Shown piece after piece: positions 8,779 to 13,921 of a DNA stretch of 15,690 bases. The stretch lies in assembly GCA_007122745.1 (NCBI GenBank), contig SKTA01000190.1, positions 1 through 15,690 on the forward strand, given 5' to 3'. How positions within the stretch are numbered: the first letter of the stretch is position 1; every line of letters begins with the position of its first letter. The notes under the pieces were generated by a model. The model searched no databases. It had not been told where the DNA came from and saw only the letters and a list, made by a program, of their open reading frames with translations. The stretch is from Bacteroidales bacterium. Its GTDB lineage: Bacteria; Bacteroidota; Bacteroidia; Bacteroidales; UBA7960. The translations under genes were made by a program, and so were the position numbers.

Positions 8779-8809
8779 TTTAAATACGGGTAATTAAAAC
8801 GTATATTTG
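8779..8809 (+). promoter_or_regulatory. Bacteroidota-type promoter for the nuclease-like gene
   Basis: TATATTTG at 8802-8809 is an exact match to the phylum's -7 consensus TAnnTTTG. TTTA at 8779-8782, 19 bp upstream, is a 3-of-4 match to the -33 TTTG. Transcription would begin near 8815, leaving an approximately 47-nt leader before the ATG at 8862. This makes the downstream gene independent of sprA. Confidence 0.6.
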
Positions 8810-8861
8810 TAGAAATAAAAAGCAACGACAGGGCCCGACCCGTAAAGCCGCACGATAAACA

Positions 8862-9506
8862 ATGAAATCAAGAAAAGAAAAAACCAAACAAAAGGAAGAT
8901 GCAGGCCATGTCAGTGAGCCTGGCGCCGTGTATCAGCCGCAAGGTCCACTGACCTTTGAAAAAGTATGGCTGATGTTCCAGGAAACGGACAAAAAATTCC
9001 AGGAATACCGTGAAGAGAGGCAGAAGGCATCTCAGGAAACGGAAAAGAGGTTCCGTGAAACCGACAAAAAGATCAAGAAGGCCTTTGACCTGTTCACGGG
9101 TCAATGGGGCCGACTGGTTGAATCACTCGTAGAAGGTGACCTGCCCAGAGTGATGCAGGAACGCGGCATTATGATTAAGCGAACCGTAGAGCGTGCGAAA
9201 AGTGATGATGATAAGGGTCATGAATATGACATCATTGCCGTGAATGGCGATGTCTGCGTTGCCGTAGAAGTGAAAACCACCCTGCGACCGGAAGACATCA
9301 CCCATTTTTTGAATAAACTAAAACACTTCCGTCAATGGATGCCCGAATACGCAAACAAAAACCGCGTGCTGGGGGCTGTTGCCTATATCCGCGTCGACTC
9401 CAACAGCGACAAAATGGCCGAAAAATTTGGCCTGTTCACCATCCGCGCTACGGGCAAAAGCGCAAAAATCGTAAATACCGAAAACTTCAAACCGACAGAG
9501 TTCTAA
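8862..9506 (+). CDS. DUF3782-like protein: coiled coil plus PD-(D/E)XK nuclease-like domain
   Basis: The 214-residue product has three parts. Residues 1-30 are lysine-rich and probably disordered. Residues 31-76 form a charged coiled coil with repeating ETDKKF / ETEKRF / ETDKKI blocks. Residues 80-214 resemble the PD-(D/E)XK fold: E87 in a helix, D123 in EYDIIAVNGD, then E136-V-K138 in VAVEVKTT, which gives the D-x(12)-E-x-K spacing of the metal-binding catalytic site. Proteins of this build, with repeated ETDrkFqETD helices before a nuclease-like domain, are common in cyanobacteria and some Bacteroidota and are often labelled DUF3782. Their function is not established; nuclease activity is inferred from the motif only. 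It has its own promoter and no methylase, helicase or toxin partner beside it, so a restriction or defence role has no contextual support here. Confidence 0.75.
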   Translation: MKSRKEKTKQKEDAGHVSEPGAVYQPQGPLTFEKVWLMFQETDKKFQEYREERQKASQETEKRFRETDKKIKKAFDLFTGQWGRLVESLVEGDLPRVMQERGIMIKRTVERAKSDDDKGHEYDIIAVNGDVCVAVEVKTTLRPEDITHFLNKLKHFRQWMPEYANKNRVLGAVAYIRVDSNSDKMAEKFGLFTIRATGKSAKIVNTENFKPTEF

Positions 9507-9577
9507 GGTTAAGACTAAGGTTATTCCACCAGTAGACACAGGGCTTGACCTGAGCGCCAGCGAAGAATCTGTAGGGG

Positions 9578-9664
9578 TTTGCGTGAAAACCTTTTGCGGC
9601 CTTTGCGTGGAATAATTTGTTCCTCGCAAAAAACGCAAAGATAAAAAGACGCAAAAAGCGCAAA
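9578..9664. repeat. Imperfect inverted repeat of TTTGCG / CGCAAA blocks
   Basis: Three left blocks, TTTGCG (9578-9583), TTTTGCG (9592-9598) and CTTTGCGT (9601-9608), face three right blocks, ACGCAAAG (9633-9640), CGCAAAA (9650-9656) and CGCAAA (9659-9664). The innermost pair is perfect over 8 bp with a 24-nt loop. This fills part of the 346-bp gap 9507-9852, in which I see no gene. 'CTTTGCGTCTTTGCG'-type repeats are familiar from Bacteroidota spacers; their role is unknown. Confidence 0.65.
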
Positions 9665-9670
9665 AAAATA

Positions 9671-9687
9671 GTACAAATTGTTTGTAC
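9671..9687. other. Perfect short palindrome GTACAAATTGTTTGTAC
   Basis: Two 7-bp arms, GTACAAA and TTTGTAC, are separated by TTG. The site lies between the GCAAA inverted repeat and the CGCTAAA array. It could be a binding site for a dimeric regulator or a small hairpin, but no promoter is recognisable next to it, so its function is open. Confidence 0.5.
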
Positions 9688-9699
9688 GATTGTGTTTAA

Positions 9700-9792
9700 C
9701 GCTAAACGCTAAACCCTAAACGCTAAACCAATCAACCATTAACGATTCAACGAATAAACAAATCAACCATTCATCCAATCAACCAATTAACC
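9700..9792 (+). repeat. Degenerate 7-bp (CGCTAAA) and 8-bp (AATCAACC) repeat array
   Basis: Four heptamers in a row (CGCTAAA, CGCTAAA, CCCTAAA, CGCTAAA; 9700-9727) are followed by octamers of consensus AATCAACC: a clean one at 9730-9737, degenerate ones to 9760, then AATCAACC, ATTCATCC, AATCAACC and AATTAACC (9761-9792). The strand is nearly free of G, so RNA copied from it would be unstructured. The heptamers match those of the right arm at 689-724, and the octamers resemble the array at 11781-11892. Confidence 0.85.
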
Positions 9793-9804
9793 TGCAGCTG
9801 CATG

Positions 9805-9835
9805 TTGCACCATTCAGATTGTTTGTGTAATTTCG
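9805..9835 (+). promoter_or_regulatory. Possible promoter for the Lnb-family gene
   Basis: TAATTTCG at 9828-9835 matches five of the six fixed bases of TAnnTTTG, and TTG at 9805-9807 lies 20 bp upstream. Transcription would begin near 9840, giving a 13-nt or so leader before ATG 9853. If real, it lies inside the longer open frame that begins at 9802 and rules out that upstream start. The match is imperfect. Confidence 0.35.
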
Positions 9836-9852
9836 AAGAAAATTCACACACA

Positions 9853-11028
9853 ATGCAGGTTGCAGTGAAAAAAACCATTCAAATTGCCGTAACAATCCTC
9901 CTGTGGGCACTATTTAGCACGACCGGACTAGCTGAACAGCGCGGGGAGCAGCTTCAGATGATCACTCCCGGTACCAAAATGAGCCTGCTTACTGCAAGTC
10001 CCGGATCGGACCTATACGCTGTATTCGGTCACAGTGCTTTATGGGTTTACGACCCCACGAACGGAATCGATGAGGTATACAATTGGGGTACATTCGATTT
10101 TGACACACCAAACTTTTACCTGTTATTTATGCGCGGCAGACTAGAGTACATGCTCACCGTAACACCGTTGCACCACTTTTTACGCAGCTACCGTAATAAA
10201 GATCGCTCCGTGGACGAACAGGTATTAAACCTGACCCTGGAGGAAAAAATCGGCATTTATGACTTTCTCCTTGAAAACAGACGTCCGGAAAACATCCATT
10301 ATCTGTATGATTTTTTTTATGATAACTGTGCTACGAGGATACGTGACCTGGTTGACGCTGAGCTGGAAATTGACTGGGGGGCCGACCCACACCCTCATCA
10401 AGAACGCAGTTTGCGCGACATGCTGAAACCATACGTCAGCCATATACCCTGGATCGGTTTTGGAATCGACATCTTACTTGGAGTTCCAGCTGATAAAACG
10501 GCAACCCCATGGGAGTACATGTTCCTGCCCGATGAAATGGCCATCGCGTTTCAGCATGCACGACATAATGATGGCAGGCTGCTGGTGATTGCCCAAAATG
10601 AACTATTGCCACTAAACCATGAATATGGACGACCCTTTCCGGCAACACCTGTGTGGTTCTTCTGGGTCCTGCTGCTGTTAGGTGTTGGCAGCCTGTTGAA
10701 ACCCGGACTGATCAGGTATATTGAATTGCCGTTTTTTATATTGCTGGGAGTTACAGGCTTACTCCTTTTCTTTCTATGGTTTTTCTCCGACCATCATTCC
10801 ATGTCAAAGAACCTGAACCTGTTGTGGGCACTCCCAACTCACTTGTATTTCATATTCCGCGCCGATGGCTCAAGATGGCCGAAGATTTACTTCAGGTTTG
10901 TTTTTTATGCAGGTTTGATGATGATGATTCTATGGCCATTAATCCCGCAAGGCTTTCATCCCGCCTTTTTTCCGGTGATTGGCCTGATGACATTGCTGGC
11001 TTTCAGAAGGGCCTACAAGCTTATCTGA
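9853..11028 (+). CDS. DUF4105 / Lnb-family membrane protein, probable lipoprotein N-acyltransferase
   Basis: The 391-residue product begins with a signal-like segment (KKTIQIAVTILLWALFSTTG, 6-25), followed by a periplasmic domain and about five membrane helices (approximately 266-282, 292-311, 322-336, 347-364, 370-385). The periplasmic domain has FGHSALWVYDP with His60 and FYDNCATRIRD with Cys159, the Cys/His pair expected of the thiol-enzyme-like DUF4105 domain. The C-terminal part has SKNLNLLWALP, another family mark. This family includes Lnb, recently reported as the enzyme that adds the third acyl chain to lipoproteins in Bacteroides, which lack a classical Lnt. Whether this copy is Lnb itself or a paralogue cannot be told from the sequence. 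I chose ATG 9853 over ATG 9802 because the extra 17 residues (with His and Cys) do not suit a signal peptide and a possible promoter lies between the two. Confidence 0.8.
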   Translation: MQVAVKKTIQIAVTILLWALFSTTGLAEQRGEQLQMITPGTKMSLLTASPGSDLYAVFGHSALWVYDPTNGIDEVYNWGTFDFDTPNFYLLFMRGRLEYMLTVTPLHHFLRSYRNKDRSVDEQVLNLTLEEKIGIYDFLLENRRPENIHYLYDFFYDNCATRIRDLVDAELEIDWGADPHPHQERSLRDMLKPYVSHIPWIGFGIDILLGVPADKTATPWEYMFLPDEMAIAFQHARHNDGRLLVIAQNELLPLNHEYGRPFPATPVWFFWVLLLLGVGSLLKPGLIRYIELPFFILLGVTGLLLFFLWFFSDHHSMSKNLNLLWALPTHLYFIFRADGSRWPKIYFRFVFYAGLMMMILWPLIPQGFHPAFFPVIGLMTLLAFRRAYKLI

Positions 11029-11088
11029 TAAGGAAATGGGTCAATTGCTGTCTATATTTTTTTAATTTTAACCGAAGAAAAAACAATA

Positions 11089-11730
11089 ATGCAGACTGGT
11101 AAGATAGCAGATAAGATCATTCAATACAAAGAGAGGGGGATGCGATTGTTTGCCACGTCCAGCTTTCAGACAAACAGTGTGGTGCTTCTGCATGTATTGA
11201 GCCGCATTAACAATGACATACCGATCTATTTCATCAACACGGGCTTTCATTTTGCGGAAACCATCCGATACAAGGATGAGATAACACGACTTTTAAAAAT
11301 TCGCGTGATCGACCTTTTGCCCCACGTTCCAAAAAACATGCAACGCAGTCCGTCGGGTGACCTGATGTTTACTTATGATCCTGATTATTGTTGTTTTCTG
11401 AATAAAGTGCAACCGGTAGAAGCCTTGCTGGAGCAATATGATGTCTGGATCAATGGGGTAAGGGCTGACCAGAACAGCAACCGGGAGAAGCTTAAGAAGG
11501 AAGAAAGCACAAAACACAATACTTTGCGTTATCACCCGCTACTGGAATGGACCGGTCAGGGCATGCGAACCTATATTGAAAAACATGATCTGCCAGTTCA
11601 TCCCCTGGAAGAAAAGGGGTACAAGAGCATTGGATGTGAACCCTGTACACGGCCGGTTAACGGTGGAAATGCACGCGATGGCCGCTGGGCAGGATTGAAA
11701 AAAACGGAATGCGGATTGCACTTAGGCTGA
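11089..11730 (+). CDS. cysH: Adenylylsulfate / phosphoadenylylsulfate reductase, CysH family
   Basis: CysH reduces activated sulfate (APS or PAPS) to sulfite in assimilatory sulfate reduction, using thioredoxin-type electrons. The 213-residue sequence has the family's nucleotide-binding start, ATSSFQTNSVVLLH (22-35), NTGFHFAET (50-58), a Cys pair (101-102), CEPC (183-186) and the C-terminal ECGLH with catalytic Cys208. CC together with CxxC is the signature of the [4Fe-4S]-binding type, which favours APS as substrate over the cluster-free PAPS enzymes. The protein is somewhat shorter than the usual 230-240 residues. The sulfate-activation genes (cysD, cysN) and sulfite reductase are not nearby. 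A TATATTTT box at 11053-11060 in the 60-nt spacer partly fits the promoter consensus but has no good upstream element. Confidence 0.9.
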   Translation: MQTGKIADKIIQYKERGMRLFATSSFQTNSVVLLHVLSRINNDIPIYFINTGFHFAETIRYKDEITRLLKIRVIDLLPHVPKNMQRSPSGDLMFTYDPDYCCFLNKVQPVEALLEQYDVWINGVRADQNSNREKLKKEESTKHNTLRYHPLLEWTGQGMRTYIEKHDLPVHPLEEKGYKSIGCEPCTRPVNGGNARDGRWAGLKKTECGLHLG

Positions 11731-11738
11731 GGTTAACC

Positions 11739-11770
11739 GGTTCATTGGTTCATTGGTTGATTGGTTCATT
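11739..11770 (-). repeat. Tandem octamer GGTTCATT, four copies
   Basis: Copies at 11739, 11747, 11755 (GGTTGATT) and 11763 follow cysH's stop after 8 bp. Read on the minus strand they are AATGAACC / AATCAACC, the unit seen at 9730-9792. The array therefore faces the next one (11781-11892) in opposite orientation, separated by a 10-bp spacer. Confidence 0.92.
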
Positions 11771-11780
11771 AGTACCATAT

Positions 11781-11892
11781 CAACAATTCATCAATTCAAC
11801 AATTCATCAATTCAACAAATCAACAATTCATCAATTCAACAAATCAACAATTCAACAATTCAACAATTCAACAATTCAACAAATCAACAATT
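11781..11892 (+). repeat. Tandem octamer CAACAATT, fourteen copies
   Basis: The array divides without remainder into 14 octamers of three kinds: nine or so CAACAATT, three CATCAATT (11789, 11805, 11829) and CAACAAAT (11813, 11837, 11877), so 8 CAACAATT units remain by exact count. It ends 3 nt before the ATG at 11896. There are no spacers of unique sequence. The array contains no G at all, so as RNA it would be an unstructured leader. Copy number is likely to vary between strains by slippage, which is inference. Confidence 0.95.
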
Positions 11893-11895
11893 ACC

Positions 11896-12816
11896 ATGAA
11901 GATATTGATTACAGGAGGTGCGGGTTACATAGGAAATGAGTTGATACCGGAGTTACTGAAAAACCCCGAGGTTGAGCGCATTTTGATTTATGATAACCTA
12001 AGCAGAAAGAATTACAACCTGTTTCTCGACACCCGTTTTGAACCGAAAAAGCTGCAGCTGATCAGGGGAGAGTTGCTTGATTCAAGGAAACTCCGGCAGG
12101 TTTTACAGGATATTGATGTGGTCTACCACCTGGCTGCCAAAGTTTCAACACCCCTGGCCACGGAGAATTCACATCTTTTTGAACAGATCAACCACTGGGG
12201 AACGGCAGAGCTTGTTTATGCCGTCGAAGAAAGTCCGGTGAAAAAATTTGTGTATCTCAGTACGACGTCCGTATATGGTGCCTCCGAAGAGATGAATGAT
12301 GTAACAACGCCGCCAGATCCAAAGACCTTTTACGGGAGCAGCAAGCTTCGCGGGGAAGCACATGTAGAGCGTCTTTTTGATAAGATGGATGCCTGGATCA
12401 TTCGTTCCGGTAATGTTTATGGATACAGTCCAAGCGTCCGTTTTGACGCGGTCATCAACCGTTTTATGTTCGCAGCCAATTTCATCGGCAGGATACAGAT
12501 CACTGGGAACGGCAAACAGCAACGCGCGTTTATCCATGTCGACAAAGTTGCGAATACGCTTGCAAACCTCTTAACCCGCAAACTGCCTTCCGGCACATAC
12601 AACCTGAGCGAGCACAACATCTCTATCGAAAACATTGCCAGTGTAATCCAGGATATCTACCCCGGCATGGAGATGATCTTCGTGAACCAGCACCTGGTCA
12701 TGCGAGAGATCAAAGTGATTCCTGATGAACGGATCTTACATCTGATGAACATCCCTCCCATCTCCTTCAAAAAAGAACTTGAAAACTTCAGGAACAAATT
12801 TGCTTTCTCACTTTAA
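11896..12816 (+). CDS. NAD-dependent epimerase/dehydratase, extended SDR family
   Basis: The 306-residue protein starts with MKILITGGAGYIG, whose TGGAGYIG (6-13) is the Rossmann NAD-binding loop of extended short-chain dehydrogenases/reductases. YHLAA lies at 77-81, the catalytic Ser/Thr lies within LSTTSVYG (121-128), and YGSSK (146-150) gives catalytic Tyr146 and Lys150. RSGNVYG (170-176) and FIHVDKVAN (212-220) are also family marks. Such enzymes convert nucleotide sugars, for example UDP-glucose 4-epimerase-like reactions; the substrate cannot be read from the sequence. It is a single gene rather than part of a polysaccharide cluster. The start codon lies 3 nt after a G-free octamer array that must form most of any leader. 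Confidence 0.9.
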   Translation: MKILITGGAGYIGNELIPELLKNPEVERILIYDNLSRKNYNLFLDTRFEPKKLQLIRGELLDSRKLRQVLQDIDVVYHLAAKVSTPLATENSHLFEQINHWGTAELVYAVEESPVKKFVYLSTTSVYGASEEMNDVTTPPDPKTFYGSSKLRGEAHVERLFDKMDAWIIRSGNVYGYSPSVRFDAVINRFMFAANFIGRIQITGNGKQQRAFIHVDKVANTLANLLTRKLPSGTYNLSEHNISIENIASVIQDIYPGMEMIFVNQHLVMREIKVIPDERILHLMNIPPISFKKELENFRNKFAFSL

Positions 12817-12858
12817 TCATCTAAACATCTCAACAACTAAACTTTTAAACTTTTTTCC

Positions 12859-12866
12859 TATCTTTG
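12859..12866 (+). promoter_or_regulatory. Distal promoter box upstream of rplM
   Basis: TATCTTTG matches TAnnTTTG exactly, and the following bases give TATCTTTGCACCC, identical over 13 bp to the proximal promoter at 12964-12976. No TTTG lies at the expected 19-21 bp upstream, so it may be weak. It would extend the rplM leader by about 105 nt or drive a short RNA. Confidence 0.5.
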
Positions 12867-12914
12867 CACCCTGATTTTTGAGCCCGTTTTATTATCTAAG
12901 CATACAATCCGCTA

Positions 12915-12939
12915 TTTATTAACAATTGTTGTTAATAAA
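12915..12939. promoter_or_regulatory. Perfect 25-bp palindrome abutting the rplM -33 element
   Basis: TTTATTAACAA (12915-12925) and TTGTTAATAAA (12929-12939) are exact reverse complements separated by TTG. The last base is immediately followed by the -33 TTTG (12940-12943). Position and symmetry suggest an operator for a dimeric activator or repressor. A further half-site, TATTAACAA, lies at 12998-13006, downstream of the transcription start. Confidence 0.65.
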
Positions 12940-12971
12940 TTTGTTGGATCCGAAACTAAGTTTTATCTTTG
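12940..12971 (+). promoter_or_regulatory. Proximal promoter of the rplM-rpsI-rpsB-tsf operon
   Basis: TTTG at 12940-12943 and TATCTTTG at 12964-12971, 20 bp apart, fit the Bacteroidota -33/-7 consensus exactly. Transcription would begin about 12976-12979, leaving a leader of about 67 nt before ATG 13045. The extended TATCTTTGCACCC form is, as I recall, frequent before ribosomal genes in this phylum. Confidence 0.85.
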
Positions 12972-12996
12972 CACCCCCTAAATAGGGGCTTGGTGC
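12971..12996 (+). promoter_or_regulatory. Hairpin at the 5' end of the rplM leader
   Basis: CCCCT (12975-12979) pairs with AGGGG (12984-12988) around an AAAT loop, and GCAC (12971-12974) can pair with GTGC (12993-12996), leaving CTTG as a bulge. The predicted transcription start falls within the left arm, so only the inner stem is sure to be transcribed from the proximal promoter; the distal promoter would give all of it. It could be part of an autoregulatory ribosomal leader, since L13 represses its own operon in E. coli, but that is inference. Confidence 0.45.
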
Positions 12997-13044
12997 ATAT
13001 TAACAAACTGATTTAAAACAGAGACATAGCAAATAAAGCCAAAA

Positions 13045-13500
13045 ATGAATACATTAAGCTACAAGACTGTCTCGGCAAACAAGGCCACCGTAAACAAGGA
13101 GTGGGTACTTGTAGATGCTGCTGACCAGGTATTAGGGCGATTGGCCACCAAGGTGGCAGTGCTCCTTAGGGGTAAGTTGAAGCCCAATTATACACCGCAT
13201 GTTGATTGCGGTGATAATGTGATTATCATCAATGCCGAAAGGATCACTCTTACCGGCAACAAGTGGGATCAGAAAGAATATGTTCGCCACACGGGATACC
13301 CTGGCGGACAGCGCTTTACATCAGCCAAAGAGATGATGGCAAAGAAGCCGACTGCCATGGTTGAAAAGGCCATCAAAGGGATGTTGCCAAAAAACCGTTT
13401 GGGCAGCCAGCTGTTCCGCAACCTATGGGTTTACGAAGGAGATGCGCACCCGCACGAAGCACAACAACCTAAAGTAATCAACCTCAATTCAATCAAATAA
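13045..13500 (+). CDS. rplM: Large-subunit ribosomal protein uL13
   Basis: L13 is an early-assembly protein of the 50S subunit that binds 23S rRNA. The 151-residue product has the canonical WVLVDAADQVLGRLATKVA near residues 20-38, DCGDNVIIINAERITLTG, and GMLPKNRLGSQLFRNLWVY near the C-terminus. It is the first gene of the operon, preceded by the promoter, palindrome and hairpin described separately. Its stop is 4 nt before rpsI, so the two are co-transcribed and probably translated together, as in most bacteria. There is no Shine-Dalgarno sequence; the leader before the ATG (AAAGCCAAAA) is A-rich, as usual in this phylum. Confidence 0.98.
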   Translation: MNTLSYKTVSANKATVNKEWVLVDAADQVLGRLATKVAVLLRGKLKPNYTPHVDCGDNVIIINAERITLTGNKWDQKEYVRHTGYPGGQRFTSAKEMMAKKPTAMVEKAIKGMLPKNRLGSQLFRNLWVYEGDAHPHEAQQPKVINLNSIK

Positions 13501-13504
13501 GAAC

Positions 13505-13891
13505 ATGGAAGTTATCAACACCTCAGGCAGAAGGAAAACTGCTGTTGCAAGAATATACATGCAGCCTGGCAATGGCAACATTACCGTGAACAAGAAGGAG
13601 TATGACGAATACTTCACCACCGGCATTCTCCGGTATATGGTAAAACAGGCTTTTGAAATTACAAACAATCAAGGGAAATATGATGTCAAGGTTAACCTGA
13701 ATGGAGGTGGCATCAGGGGGCAGGCTGAGGCACTCAGGCTTGCAATCTCCAAAGCCCTTGTAGAAATTGATGCTGAGTACAGGCCTCCGCTAAAGGCCAA
13801 GGGCTTGTTGCGCCGTGACCCGCGCATGGTTGAAAGGAAGAAACCCGGACAGCCCAAAGCAAGGAAAAAATTCCAGTTCAGCAAACGTTAA
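13505..13891 (+). CDS. rpsI: Small-subunit ribosomal protein uS9
   Basis: S9 belongs to the head of the 30S subunit, and its C-terminal tail reaches the P-site tRNA. The 128-residue protein begins MEVINTSGRRKTAVARIYM, contains GGGIRGQAEALRLAISKAL, and ends in KFQFSKR, whose terminal Lys-Arg is the conserved tRNA-contacting tail. It follows rplM by 4 nt and precedes rpsB by 30 nt (ACCAATTATC and an AT-rich stretch) in which I find no promoter consensus or terminator. Confidence 0.98.
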   Translation: MEVINTSGRRKTAVARIYMQPGNGNITVNKKEYDEYFTTGILRYMVKQAFEITNNQGKYDVKVNLNGGGIRGQAEALRLAISKALVEIDAEYRPPLKAKGLLRRDPRMVERKKPGQPKARKKFQFSKR

Positions 13892-13921
13892 ACCAATTAT
13901 CAGAACATTTTATCTTACATC

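Noticed and set aside
9601..9640. Gene or small RNA in the CTTTGCGT/ACGCAAAG hairpin
   Set aside because: The hairpin is real, but no promoter or terminator brackets it, and such repeats are common filler in this phylum.
9802..9852. Upstream ATG at 9802 as start of the Lnb-family gene
   Set aside because: It would add 17 residues with His and Cys before the signal peptide, and a possible promoter (9805-9835) overlaps this stretch.
11018..11030. Small hairpin CTTATC/ATAAG at the end of the Lnb-family gene as a terminator
   Set aside because: The stem is about 5 bp, AT-rich, overlaps the stop codon and lacks a U-tract.
11781..11892. CRISPR-like array
   Set aside because: The 8-bp units are contiguous with no unique spacers, and no cas gene is nearby; it is a simple tandem repeat.
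11709..11939. 76-codon open frame across the octamer arrays
   Set aside because: Its product is a translation of the tandem repeats, and it overlaps the ends of both flanking genes.
12915..12939. Intrinsic terminator
   Set aside because: The stem is almost wholly A/T, no U-tract follows, and it sits directly against a -33 element, so an operator is more likely.
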